Shown here one piece after another: positions 1 to 7,995 of a stretch of 19,495 nucleotides of DNA. The DNA is from DATJOQ01 sp050010455 (GTDB lineage: Bacteria > Desulfobacterota > Binatia > Binatales > Binataceae). The position numbers and the translations under genes were made by a program. The stretch's first letter is position 1, and each line of letters opens with the position of its first letter. The stretch spans positions 1-19,495 of the forward strand of contig JBEKLA010000052.1 in NCBI GenBank assembly GCA_050010455.1, given 5' to 3'. The notes under the pieces are model-generated. The model saw nothing but the letters and a program-made list of their open reading frames with translations, was not told the origin of the DNA and made no database searches.

Positions 1-105
1 CGGCGTCGTTCCGGACTGACACATCGTCTGGCCGCCGCATCGCGAGCTAGCCCTCGGGTTTATCATGATTGCTCTTTACGCGGCGACGCTTTGACTTCCT
101 TCTAA

Positions 106-2022
106 ATGAGTTCGGAAATAACTGTTACGATTCAGGGCGCAAGCCGCACGGTGCCTCACGGCACCCGGGTTCGCGAGGTATTAAAGGATCTCGACGGCAG
201 CAACAAGTTCGTCGCCGCGCGAGTCAACTCGAAGCTGGTCGACTTGAGCCGTCCGCTCGAGCAGGACGCGGCCGTCGAGCCGGTGCCTGCCGACAGTCCC
301 GACGGTATCGACGTGATTCGCCACTCGACCGCCCATCTGATGGCGCAGGCGGTGCAAAGCCTCTATCCCGGCACTCAGGTGACGATCGGGCCGACGATCG
401 AAGACGGCTTCTATTACGATTTCGCCCGCGAGACGCCGTTCACAGTCGAAGATCTGCCGAAGATCGAGAGCAAGATGCGTGAGCTGGCGAAGGCGGACCA
501 CAAGCTCGAACGGGTCGAGATGGACCGCGACGAAGCGGTCCAGACCTTCGCCCGCATGCACGAGAATTACAAGGTCGAGATTCTCAAGGACATTCCTGAG
601 GCGCGGGTCTCGATCTATCGCCAGGGCGATTGGATGGACCTGTGCCGCGGGCCGCACGTCCCCTCCACACGCTATATCAAGGCCTTCAAGCTGACCTCTG
701 TGGCCGGAGCGTACTGGCGCGGCGATGAGCGCAACGCGATGCTGTGGCGGATCTATGGCACCGCCTTTGCGGACAAGGAGGCGCTCGAAGAGCATCTCAA
801 GCTGCTCGAGATGGCGCGCGCGCGCGACCATCGCAAGATCGGCCGCGAGATGGGCCTGTTCATGTTCGACGCCATGTCGCCGGGGTCGCCGTTTTTTCTC
901 CCCAAGGGAACGATCATCTATAACCAGTTGGTCGAGTATATCCGCCGGCTCTATCGGCGCTACGGTTTCGACGAAGTGATCACGCCGATCATCTTCAAGA
1001 ACCAGCTCTGGCAGATCTCCGGCCACTGGGAGATGTTCCGCGACAACATGTTCCTCACCACCGATCGCGAGAGCGACGCCGGTGAGCTGAACTACGGCGT
1101 CAAGCCGATGAACTGTCCCGGCCACTGTCTGATGTATCGGCAGGAGAAGCGCTCGTATCGCGATCTCCCCTTGCGGCTGGCGGATTTCAGCAAGCTCTAC
1201 CGCGCCGAGCGTTCGGGCACGCTGCATGGCCTGACGCGGGTGCGGATGATGTCGCAGGACGACGCGCATATCTTTTGCGCGCCGGAGCAGGTCGAGGAAG
1301 AAATCGATCGCAACCTGAAGATGGTGCGCGACGTGTACGGCGCGCTGGGATTCGATCAGATCGAACTCAAGCTGGCGACCATGCCCGAGAAGCATCTGGG
1401 CAGCGAGGAGAACTGGCGCCGCACGGAAGCGATGCTGGGCACGGCGATGGAGCGCAACGGCTTTCGCTACGAGATAAATCCGGGTGAAGGTGCGTTCTAC
1501 GGGCCCAAGATCGAAACCTACGTGGCCGACGCCCTCAAGCGGAAGTGGCAGCTCGCGACGATCCAACTCGATTTCAACATGCCCGAGCGCTTCGAGCTCA
1601 GCTTCACCACCAGCGCCGGAGTTGAGGAGCGTCCGGTGATGATCCATCGCGCGATCCTGGGCTCGCTCGAACGGTTCATCGGCGTCCTGCTCGAACATAC
1701 CGGCGGAGTTCTGCCTTTCTGGCTGGCGCCCGAGCAGGTGCGAGTATTATCGCTGAGCGAGAAAGTCGAAGCCTATGCGGCGGAACTCTCGGCGATACTG
1801 GGGCAGAATGGATTTCGCGCCAGCGCCGACCTGCGTAACGAAAAGCTGGGTTTCAAGGTTCGCGAGGGGGAACTGGCGAAGATTCCGTACATGCTCGTGG
1901 TCGGCGAACGCGAGGCGGCGAATCGCGCGGTGTCGCTGCGGCGGCTTAGGGGCGAGAAAAGCCAGGTCATGGGGCTCGAGAATATGCTCCAATTACTCAA
2001 AGCTGAGCCGATACCAGGTTGA
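106..2022 (+). CDS. thrS: Threonyl-tRNA synthetase
   Basis: This cytoplasmic class II synthetase charges tRNA-Thr with threonine. At 638 residues it is full length for the bacterial family. The N-terminal TGS domain covers roughly residues 4-62. The editing domain follows, with its HxxxH pair (H73, H77) and the C180/H184 pair in CRGPH, which remove mischarged serine. The catalytic core has the zinc ligands C337 (MNCPGH), H388 (DAHIF) and H514 (MIHRA). The anticodon-binding domain spans about 540-635. The ATG at 106 is chosen because it begins directly at the TGS strand; I see no strong ribosome site before it. It is the first gene of the thrS-infC-rpmI-rplT block, with infC beginning about 85 bases after its stop. 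All key residues are visible, so the identification is secure. Confidence 0.98.
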   Translation: MSSEITVTIQGASRTVPHGTRVREVLKDLDGSNKFVAARVNSKLVDLSRPLEQDAAVEPVPADSPDGIDVIRHSTAHLMAQAVQSLYPGTQVTIGPTIEDGFYYDFARETPFTVEDLPKIESKMRELAKADHKLERVEMDRDEAVQTFARMHENYKVEILKDIPEARVSIYRQGDWMDLCRGPHVPSTRYIKAFKLTSVAGAYWRGDERNAMLWRIYGTAFADKEALEEHLKLLEMARARDHRKIGREMGLFMFDAMSPGSPFFLPKGTIIYNQLVEYIRRLYRRYGFDEVITPIIFKNQLWQISGHWEMFRDNMFLTTDRESDAGELNYGVKPMNCPGHCLMYRQEKRSYRDLPLRLADFSKLYRAERSGTLHGLTRVRMMSQDDAHIFCAPEQVEEEIDRNLKMVRDVYGALGFDQIELKLATMPEKHLGSEENWRRTEAMLGTAMERNGFRYEINPGEGAFYGPKIETYVADALKRKWQLATIQLDFNMPERFELSFTTSAGVEERPVMIHRAILGSLERFIGVLLEHTGGVLPFWLAPEQVRVLSLSEKVEAYAAELSAILGQNGFRASADLRNEKLGFKVREGELAKIPYMLVVGEREAANRAVSLRRLRGEKSQVMGLENMLQLLKAEPIPG

Positions 2023-2063
2023 TTCGGTATATGCTTATAGGAAGAAAATTTAATGGCGAACTG

Positions 2064-2102
2064 ACCTCGCGCGTGGCGTCGAGGCCTTCGCCCGGGGAGG
2101 TG
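2064..2102 (+). promoter_or_regulatory. infC leader with a strong, possibly sequestered ribosome site
   Basis: A near-consensus Shine-Dalgarno stretch, GGGGAGGTG (2094-2102), lies four bases before the proposed AUC start at 2107; counted from the GGAGG core (2096-2100) the spacing is 6 nt. An upstream ACCTC (2064-2068) can pair with GAGGT of the Shine-Dalgarno (2097-2101). The overlapping CCTCG (2065-2069) can instead pair with CGAGG (2080-2084), which would leave the ribosome site free. The complementarity is seen directly; that it acts as a switch is inference. Confidence 0.4.
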
Positions 2103-2106
2103 TCTT

Positions 2107-2643
2107 ATCGTTAGAGATTTTCGTGTTCCGCCATCGCGGGAACCATCGGTTCGCGTCAACGGGGCGATCCGCTCGCCGGAGGTGCGAGTGATCGACGCCG
2201 ACGGCACCCAGGCCGGAATCATGACCGCTCGCGACGCGATCCGGCTGGCCGAGAGCCGCAGCCTCGATTTGGTCGAAGTCGCGCCCACCGCCCATCCGCC
2301 GGTCTGCCGGGTGATGGACTTCGACAAGTATCGCTACACGCAGAAAAAGAAGGCGCACGACACCAAACGCGGCACCACGGCGACGGTGATCAAGGAAGTC
2401 AAGATGGGTGCGCTGACCGACAAGCACGATATCGACTTCAAAGTTCGCCACATCAGGCGCTTTATTAGCGAAGGCCATCGTGTTAAGGTCACTGTTTCGT
2501 TTCGCGGTCGGCAGATAACCCATCCCGAGCTGGGTCGGAGCCTGCTGGACGGAATCGTGCAGACGGTACAGGACGTGGCCCAGGCGGAGGGGAATCCCAG
2601 GATGGAAGGGCGAAGCATGTCGGTGCTGCTGACCGCGCGATAG
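2107..2643 (+). CDS. infC: Translation initiation factor IF-3 with a probable AUC start
   Basis: IF3 binds the 30S subunit, keeps the subunits apart and checks start codon-anticodon pairing. The C-terminal part and linker are clear from the VDDFDKY-like segment MDFDKYRY, KEVKMG, HDIDFK and HRVKVTVSFRGRQ. The usual GTG call at 2182 would cut off the conserved N-terminal stretch RVNGAIRSPEVR, which is encoded in frame just upstream. That frame is open from 2065, and no ATG, GTG or TTG occurs in it before 2182. An ATC codon at 2107 follows a very strong Shine-Dalgarno, giving 178 residues, the normal IF3 length. E. coli infC uses AUU so that IF3 represses its own translation, and an AUC start has been described (from memory) for the Myxococcus homologue. 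Gene identity is certain; the exact start is inferred. Confidence 0.9.
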   Translation: MVRDFRVPPSREPSVRVNGAIRSPEVRVIDADGTQAGIMTARDAIRLAESRSLDLVEVAPTAHPPVCRVMDFDKYRYTQKKKAHDTKRGTTATVIKEVKMGALTDKHDIDFKVRHIRRFISEGHRVKVTVSFRGRQITHPELGRSLLDGIVQTVQDVAQAEGNPRMEGRSMSVLLTAR

Positions 2644-2655
2644 AAGCTGGATAAT

Positions 2656-2853
2656 ATGCCGAAAATAAAAACCAGTCGCAGTGCGGCCAAGCGATTTACG
2701 TTCACCAAGACCGGCAGGGCGAAACACAAGAAGGCGTTCTTGCGCCATCTGTTGTCGTCGAAGAACCGGGGACGCAAGCGCCATCTGGGTAAAGTCGGAA
2801 TTCTGAATAAGGTCCAAGGCAAGGTTGCGCACGCCCTGGTGCCCTACGCGTGA
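2656..2853 (+). CDS. rpmI: 50S ribosomal protein L35
   Basis: This is a small basic large-subunit protein of 65 residues, the normal family length. It opens with the characteristic MPKIKTSRSAAKRF. It then shows the KHKKAFLRH and KNRGRKRHLGK stretches, rich in Lys and Arg for rRNA contact. It lies 12 bases after the infC stop and 55 bases before rplT, in the conserved infC-rpmI-rplT order. In several bacteria L20 represses this operon by binding its leader; I do not see a clear L20 site here. The ribosome-binding region before the ATG is weak, which would fit translation coupled to infC. Confidence 0.98.
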   Translation: MPKIKTSRSAAKRFTFTKTGRAKHKKAFLRHLLSSKNRGRKRHLGKVGILNKVQGKVAHALVPYA

Positions 2854-2908
2854 GAACGCGTGGCCGCGCGCGCAACTGAATTGGACTCTAAGGAAGGATT
2901 GATTCGCG

Positions 2909-3271
2909 ATGCCTCGTGCCAAAGGCGGTCCCAAGACCCGTCGCCATCATAAGCGCCAACTCAAACTGGCTTCCGGTTTCGTCGGGGGGCGCAAGCTCTA
3001 CCGTCAGGCCCGCAACACGTTAGAGAAGGGGCTGACGTACGCCTACCGCGATCGCAAGCAAAAGAAGCGCAATTTCCGCGCGCTGTGGATCGTGAGAATC
3101 AACGCGCTGGTGCGCGAGCACGGGCTGAGCTACAGCACCTTCATCAGCGGGCTCAAGAAGGCCGGCGTCGGGCTGGATCGCAAGCAGCTCGCGGCCCTGG
3201 CCCTTCAGCGCGATCAATTGTTTAGCGATCTGGTGCAGGTCGCGAAGAGCGCGCTGGCCGGCGCCGCTTAA
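2909..3271 (+). CDS. rplT: 50S ribosomal protein L20
   Basis: L20 binds 23S rRNA and is needed for early assembly of the large subunit. The 120-residue length is typical. The very basic N-terminal extension (PRAKGGPKTRRHHKRQLKLA) and the globular part with YAYRDRKQKKRNFRALWIVRI are family hallmarks. A good ribosome site, AGGAAGG (2891-2897), precedes the ATG at 2909. It is the last gene before a strong intrinsic terminator, so the IF3-L35-L20 unit probably ends here. In other bacteria L20 is also the autoregulator of this unit. Confidence 0.98.
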   Translation: MPRAKGGPKTRRHHKRQLKLASGFVGGRKLYRQARNTLEKGLTYAYRDRKQKKRNFRALWIVRINALVREHGLSYSTFISGLKKAGVGLDRKQLAALALQRDQLFSDLVQVAKSALAGAA

Positions 3272-3306
3272 GCCGGACTCGCTCGATTCGCACCGCGCAC
3301 CGAATC

Positions 3307-3342
3307 AAGACCATGTGGTCGCCGCCACATGGTCTTTTGTTT
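3307..3342 (+). terminator. Rho-independent terminator after rplT
   Basis: GACCATGTGG (3309-3318) and CCACATGGTC (3325-3334) form a perfect 10-bp stem with a 6-nt loop. Two flanking A/T pairs extend it to 12 bp. The right arm runs into TTTTGTTT, a classic U-tract. It ends 28 bases before the pheS start, so it separates the IF3/L35/L20 unit from pheST. It could also be an attenuator for pheS, but I see no Phe-rich leader peptide. Confidence 0.9.
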
Positions 3343-3370
3343 GACCCGCGCCAACTGAACTGGAACCGCG

Positions 3371-4396
3371 ATGAGAGAACAGCTTGAAGAAATTCGCCGC
3401 CGCGCGCTCGCCGAACTCGGCGACGACGCCGGCGCCGAGCAAATCGAGAACGTGCGCGTGCGAGTGCTCGGCCGCGCGGGCGAGTTGACCGCGATCCTGC
3501 GCGGGATGGGCCAGGTGCCGGCGGCGGAGCGCCCCGCGATCGGCCGCATGATCAACGAGATCAAGGGCGAACTCGAAAAGCGTATCGAGGAATTGCAGGG
3601 CAGGCTGTCGCTCGCCGCGCTCGAGAAATCGCTGCGCGACGAACGCTTCGACGTCACCCTGCCCGGTATCCGCGTCCGCCGCGGCCGGCTCCATCCGATC
3701 TCCCGCACCGAGCGGCGGATGCTCGATATCCTGGCCGGATTGGGTTTCGAGGTGGCTGCGACGCCCGATATCGAGGACGACTTCCACAACTTCGGCGCGC
3801 TGAATTTTCCGCCCGACCATCCGGCGCGCGAAATGCAGGACACGTTTTTTCTTGGCGGCGGCCAACTGCTCCGCACGCATACGTCGAACGGGCAGATTCG
3901 CGTGATGGAGAAGCGCAAGCCGCCGCTCGCGGTGGTATGCCCCGGCAACTGCTACCGTCCCGACGAACTCAGCGTGCGCTACTCGCCGATGTTCACGCAG
4001 ATCGAGGGCTTCATGGTCGATCGCGCGGGCGTGATCACGATGGCGCATCTCAAGGGCGTGCTGAGCGAATTCGTGCGCGAGATTTTCGGCCCGGCCACCA
4101 AGGTCCGATTCCGCGCGAGCTTCTTCCCGTTTACCGAGCCCAGCGCCGAGCTCGATATCAACTGTGTCTTCTGCGGCGGATCGGGATGCCGCGTGTGCAA
4201 GAACACCGGATGGATCGAAATCCTCGGTTCGGGAATGATTCATCCCAACGTGTTGCGCGCGGTCGGATGCGATCCCGATCAGTACCAGGGCTTCGCGTTC
4301 GGAATCGGCGTCGAGCGCGTCGCGCAGTTGACGCTCGGGGTCGATGACATGCGCCTGTTTTTCGAAAACGACCTCCGTTTCCTCAATCAATTCTAG
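3371..4396 (+). CDS. pheS: Phenylalanyl-tRNA synthetase alpha subunit
   Basis: This is the catalytic subunit of the alpha2-beta2 class II enzyme that charges tRNA-Phe. At 341 residues it is a normal length. Residues 1-85 form the coiled-coil arm that binds tRNA. The core begins at GRLHPISRTE (105-114), followed by DDFHNFGALN, the LRTHTS motif (167-172) and FTQIEGF, with motif 3 GFAFGIGVER near 307-316. A four-cysteine cluster, C265-x2-C268-x4-C273-x2-C276, sits just before TGWIEILG. I recall such a zinc-ribbon-like insert from some Firmicutes PheS proteins, but E. coli lacks it. The usual YRxD...H...FHQ segment here reads YRPDELSVRYSPMFTQ: the His of motif 2 and of FHQ are replaced, while the Gln and Glu of the Phe pocket remain. 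The ribosome site is weak. Confidence 0.97.
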   Translation: MREQLEEIRRRALAELGDDAGAEQIENVRVRVLGRAGELTAILRGMGQVPAAERPAIGRMINEIKGELEKRIEELQGRLSLAALEKSLRDERFDVTLPGIRVRRGRLHPISRTERRMLDILAGLGFEVAATPDIEDDFHNFGALNFPPDHPAREMQDTFFLGGGQLLRTHTSNGQIRVMEKRKPPLAVVCPGNCYRPDELSVRYSPMFTQIEGFMVDRAGVITMAHLKGVLSEFVREIFGPATKVRFRASFFPFTEPSAELDINCVFCGGSGCRVCKNTGWIEILGSGMIHPNVLRAVGCDPDQYQGFAFGIGVERVAQLTLGVDDMRLFFENDLRFLNQF

Positions 4397-4442
4397 CCTG
4401 GGATTCGATTAGCCGGTTGTACAATGCGTGCTTGCATCCTGT

Positions 4443-4643
4443 GAGTTTGTGAAAAAATGGTTTCTGAACGTCCCCTTGGCGTGCGTCTTGACGACGCTTG
4501 TCATTCCGAGCGCAGCGAGGAATCCCGGCTTCCACCTAAGAGTTGTTTCGGGATTCCTCACTTCGTTCGGAATGACAACTCTGCGAGGCTGAAGCTAAAT
4601 CCCAGGCCACTTCATTGTTCGCTGTCAAAAAATTCACAAACTC
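4443..4643. repeat. Palindromic repeat element between pheS and pheT
   Basis: The 326-base gap between pheS and pheT contains a long hairpin and little else. Its arms are 4498-4527 and 4549-4578, 30 bases each with three mismatches and a 21-base spacer. Each arm starts with TTGTCATTCCGA and ends with GAGGAATCCCG. Outside it, GAGTTTGTGAA (4443-4453) is exactly complementary to TTCACAAACTC (4633-4643), as if bounding a roughly 200-bp unit. A further short palindrome, CTGAGC/GCTCAG, lies at 4643-4657. The left arm plus 'GCTTCCA' recurs after merR with few changes. I read it as a REP- or MITE-like non-coding element. The 89-codon open frame across it is not a gene. Confidence 0.8.
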
Positions 4644-4722
4644 TGAGCCCAGCTCAGGATGACGATCAGGTTGGCGGCCTTATTTACGTGATGTCAGGCG
4701 AGATGCCGAGTCGAGTTGCTAT

Positions 4723-7182
4723 ATGAAAGTCGCCCTTAGCTGGCTCAAGGATTTCGTTGCGATCGAGGCCGATACGGCGGAACTCAGCCGCCGCCTGAGC
4801 GTGGCCGGGCTCGAAGTCGAGAGTATCGAGCGCGTCGCGCCGGCCTTCCGCGGCGTCGTCGTCGGCAAGGTGCTCAAGGTCGAGCGCCATCCCAACGCCG
4901 AACGCCTGAGCCTGTGCGAAGTCGACGCGGGCGCGGGCGATCGCTTAAGCGTGGTGTGCGGCGCGCCCAACGTTGTGGCGGGAATGATCGCGCCGTTCGC
5001 GCGCGTGGGAGCGCGGATCGGCGGCGGCAAAATCGACGCGCCCGGAGCAGGCGGCGGCGGACTCGACGCGGTAGCGCCGCTGGAGGCCGCCGTGATTCGC
5101 GGCGTGCGTTCGGAAGGGATGCTGTGTTCGGAGCGCGAGCTCGGGTTCTCCGAGGATCACACCGGAATCATGTCGCTCGAAGCCGGCGCGCCGCTGGGCT
5201 CCGACCTGGCGTCCTATCTCGGGATCGAAGATACCGTGCTCGATATCGCGATCACGCCCAATCGCGGCGATTGCCTGTCGATATTGGGCGTGGCTCGCGA
5301 GGTCGCGGCGCTCTTCGGCCTGAAACTTAAGCTGCCCAATCTGAATCCGTCCAGGCTTAAGCCCGGTAAGTCGAAAGACGCCGACCCGTCGCCGGCGGTC
5401 GATCTGATCGCGCCGGATTTGTGCCCGCGTTACGCGGCGTTGGCGATGGAGGGGATTCGAATCGGAATCTCGCCGCTGCGGATAAGGCGCAGGCTGGCGC
5501 TGTGCGGGATGCGTCCGCTGAACAACGTGGTCGACGTCACCAACTACGTGATGCTCGAACTCGGCCAGCCGCTGCACGCGTTTGACTTCGCCAAGCTCGG
5601 CAACAAAATCGTCGTGCGCCGCGCCGGCGACGATCGCGAATTCGTGACCCTCGATCAGAGCGCGCGCCGCCTCGAACCCGGCGATCTCGTGATCGCCGAC
5701 GAGCATAAGCCGGTCGCGGTCGCGGGAATCATGGGCGGGCTGAACTCCGAGGTCAGCGATACGACCAGCGCGATCGTGCTGGAAAGCGCCTACTTCGATC
5801 CGATCACGATCGCGCGAACGGCGCGCCGGATGGGGCTGAGGAGCGAGGCCAGCTATCGCTTCGAACGCGGCGTCGATCGCGCCGGGCAGGTCGCCGCGCT
5901 GGTGCGTGCGGCGCAACTGATCCGAAGCACCGCTGAAGGGCGCGAGAGCGCCGCGGTTGTCGACGTCGAGCCGAATCCGGCGCCGCGCCAGGAAATCGAG
6001 CTTGATCTGGCGCGCCTGTCGGCACTGCTTGGCGCCGAGTTCGACGCCGCCGAAGCCAGGCGCCGGCTGCAATCGCTGGGGATGACGGTGCGCGCGTCGG
6101 GCAAGAAAAAGTTTACGGTGATTGCGCCGAGCTTCCGGCCCGATGTGAAAGAGTCCGCCGACCTCGCCGAAGAAATCGCGCGGCTCAACGGACTCGAAGA
6201 GGTGCCGGCGGTATTGCCGCCGCGTCCGGCCACGTCCGCGATCGAGGATCAGCGTCGCGCGTTTATCAGGACCAGCCGCGAGGTGATGCTGGGCAGCGGC
6301 CTGACCGAGGCCAAGACGCTCGCATTCGCTGCGCCCCAGGATAATCGGACTTATCCGGGATTGGTCGCCGCTCCCGCGGTAGTCGTGACCAATCCGCTCT
6401 CTGCCGAATTGAGCGAGATGCGTCAAAGCCTGATTCCCGGCCTGCTCGCGGCGCTACGCTTCAATCTGAATCGCCAGGCGGAAGCGTTCCATGCTTTCGA
6501 AATCGCCAAGGTCTTTTACGGCGGCGACTCGGCGGCGCTCGAGGGCCATCGTATGGCGGGGCTCAGCTACGGCCGCTTGATGTTCGGCGGGATCGGGAAT
6601 CCGGGTGTCGATGCCGGCTTCTTCACGATGAAGGGCATCCTCGAAACTTATTTCGAGACTATCGGGCTCGCGAACCAGGTCGAGTTCGCTCGCGCCGATT
6701 CGGCGGCGGTGCCGTATCTCCATCCGGGCAAGGCGGCGGCGATCAAAATTGGTGAGCAATTGCTAGGTTACGTCGGCGAACTCCATCCGCAGGAAGCGCT
6801 GGCTCTACAGATTGACGCCCGATGCGCGCTTTTTGAACTTGACTTTGCTTATCTCCTCGCCTATCGTCCGCCACGCATAGCGGTTGCTGCTCCACCGAGG
6901 TTTCCTGCTGTCAGGCGTGACGTGGCGATTGTGCTCGACCGGGACGTTCCCGCCAAGTCCGCTCTGGACGCTATTGCTCGGATTGACGCGCCGCTACTGG
7001 AAGGTGTGGAGCTGTTCGATGCTTACGAGGGTGGCTCGGTTCCGGCTGGTAAAAAGAGCCTGGCGGTTGCCTGTCGCTATCGAGCTAAGGACCGGACTTT
7101 GACAGACGAGGAAGTCAACCGCGCCCATGCCAGGGTTGTCGATCTGACACTCGCGAGTCTGGGCGCTGAACTTCGAAAGTAG
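4723..7182 (+). CDS. pheT: Phenylalanyl-tRNA synthetase beta subunit
   Basis: This is the beta subunit of PheRS; it recognises tRNA-Phe and edits Tyr-tRNA-Phe. It is 819 residues, as expected. The start MKVALSWLKDFV is typical. The EMAP/OB tRNA-binding domain covers about residues 40-150, with VGKVLKVERHPNAERL and SEGMLCSERELG. The B3/B4 editing domain lies around 210-400, B5 around 408-480, and the C-terminal FDX-ACB anticodon domain starts near PRFPAVRRDVAIVLD. A Gly-rich insertion of some 15 residues (GAGGGGLDAVAPLE, about 108-121) interrupts the OB domain relative to E. coli. The last ~400 bases look less GC-rich than the rest. It lies 326 bases from pheS because of the repeat, so it may depend on read-through or its own promoter. 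ihfA follows after 5 bases. Confidence 0.97.
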   Translation: MKVALSWLKDFVAIEADTAELSRRLSVAGLEVESIERVAPAFRGVVVGKVLKVERHPNAERLSLCEVDAGAGDRLSVVCGAPNVVAGMIAPFARVGARIGGGKIDAPGAGGGGLDAVAPLEAAVIRGVRSEGMLCSERELGFSEDHTGIMSLEAGAPLGSDLASYLGIEDTVLDIAITPNRGDCLSILGVAREVAALFGLKLKLPNLNPSRLKPGKSKDADPSPAVDLIAPDLCPRYAALAMEGIRIGISPLRIRRRLALCGMRPLNNVVDVTNYVMLELGQPLHAFDFAKLGNKIVVRRAGDDREFVTLDQSARRLEPGDLVIADEHKPVAVAGIMGGLNSEVSDTTSAIVLESAYFDPITIARTARRMGLRSEASYRFERGVDRAGQVAALVRAAQLIRSTAEGRESAAVVDVEPNPAPRQEIELDLARLSALLGAEFDAAEARRRLQSLGMTVRASGKKKFTVIAPSFRPDVKESADLAEEIARLNGLEEVPAVLPPRPATSAIEDQRRAFIRTSREVMLGSGLTEAKTLAFAAPQDNRTYPGLVAAPAVVVTNPLSAELSEMRQSLIPGLLAALRFNLNRQAEAFHAFEIAKVFYGGDSAALEGHRMAGLSYGRLMFGGIGNPGVDAGFFTMKGILETYFETIGLANQVEFARADSAAVPYLHPGKAAAIKIGEQLLGYVGELHPQEALALQIDARCALFELDFAYLLAYRPPRIAVAAPPRFPAVRRDVAIVLDRDVPAKSALDAIARIDAPLLEGVELFDAYEGGSVPAGKKSLAVACRYRAKDRTLTDEEVNRAHARVVDLTLASLGAELRK

Positions 7183-7187
7183 CTCGG

Positions 7188-7520
7188 ATGGTCCGCGGCA
7201 AACGCGGTAAAAAACAGCCTCGGGGGTTGACCAAGGCCTCGCTAGTGGACTTGATCTACGAACGGGTGCACCTTTCGAAGAAAGAGGCGTGCGATTCGGT
7301 CGAGCAAGTCTTCGCGATAATCAAGGAAAGCTTGTGCCGTGGTGACCGGGTGAAGGTTACGGGCTTCGGCAGTTTCGTGGTCTGTAAAAAACGCGCCCGG
7401 CTGGGCCGTAATCCGCAAACTGGAACGCCGATCACAATCAAGCCGCGGCGTATACTGTCCTTCAAGCCGAGCCACATGCTTAAAGACCAGGTCAATCAGA
7501 GGACCGTATCAACGCCATGA
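7188..7520 (+). CDS. ihfA: Integration host factor alpha subunit
   Basis: This is a nucleoid protein of the HU/IHF family, which bends DNA as an alpha-beta heterodimer. The 110-residue product shows LTKASLVDLIYE at the start of the helical core, KVTGFGSF (56-63), and the DNA-intercalating arm GRNPQTGTPITIKPRR (73-88). The last matches IHF-alpha rather than HU. A basic N-terminal extension of about 12 residues (MVRGKRGKKQPR) is longer than in E. coli. It begins 5 bases after pheT, as in enterobacteria and Deltaproteobacteria where pheT and ihfA are co-transcribed. Its stop overlaps the merR start. No strong ribosome site is seen, so coupling to pheT is likely. Confidence 0.95.
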   Translation: MVRGKRGKKQPRGLTKASLVDLIYERVHLSKKEACDSVEQVFAIIKESLCRGDRVKVTGFGSFVVCKKRARLGRNPQTGTPITIKPRRILSFKPSHMLKDQVNQRTVSTP

Positions 7521-7972
7521 CGCCGCTTTCCCGCCGATCGGACAAACGGCGGCGAGAAGCCAAACAGTTGGCGTTTCCCGCTGCGGGCGAAGCCGCCCAG
7601 ACCTTCAAGATCGGCGAGGCCGCGCGGATAGTCGGCGTCGAGGCTTACGTGCTGCGCTTTTGGGAGACGCAGTTTCCGGTCCTGCGCCCCAGCCATACCC
7701 AATCCAAGCATCGGGTCTACCGGCAGAAAGACATCGAGCTGCTGAAGCAGATCAAACAACTGCTGCACGCCGAACGCTTCACGATCGAAGGCGCCAAGAA
7801 GCGGCTCAAGGAATTGAATCCGGACGATTCCAGGCCGCAGAGCATCCGCGCGCCGGAAGCGAAGGCCGACGCCAAGGCTGAGGCGAATCCCCCGAAGCGC
7901 GACGATTTGCGCCAGGCGCTCGCCGAGATTCGCGACGACCTCGAATCGCTCCACAAGCTGCTCGACGATTGA
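7517..7972 (+). CDS. MerR family transcriptional regulator
   Basis: This is a DNA-binding regulator of 151 residues. After a basic 27-residue lead comes a MerR winged helix-turn-helix, TFKIGEAARIVGVEAYVLRFWE (two motifs, about 29-50). The wing SKHRVYRQKDIELLKQIKQLL follows to about residue 83. The C-terminal part is short, with an Ala/Lys-rich linker (105-128) and a possible helical dimerisation segment (129-150). No cysteine metal site or drug-binding domain is seen, so no effector can be named. Its ATG overlaps the ihfA stop (ATGA at 7517-7520), which points to coupled translation. This ihfA-merR pairing is conserved in Deltaproteobacteria, but I know of no established role. Confidence 0.9.
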   Translation: MTPLSRRSDKRRREAKQLAFPAAGEAAQTFKIGEAARIVGVEAYVLRFWETQFPVLRPSHTQSKHRVYRQKDIELLKQIKQLLHAERFTIEGAKKRLKELNPDDSRPQSIRAPEAKADAKAEANPPKRDDLRQALAEIRDDLESLHKLLDD

Positions 7973-7995
7973 CGCGCCGCGGGATCGGCGGCGTT

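Noticed and set aside
1..105. Possible T-box or promoter before thrS (TATCAT at 61-66)
   Set aside because: There is no matching -35 at usual spacing, and no T-box or tRNA-like motif is visible in the short stretch available.
2053..2064. Three-codon reading frame ATG-GCG-AAC-TGA before infC
   Set aside because: It is too short to judge and has no regulatory codons; kept only as part of the leader.
4457..4726. 89-codon plus-strand open frame between pheS and pheT
   Set aside because: It reads straight through both arms of the palindromic repeat and has no family features or ribosome site.
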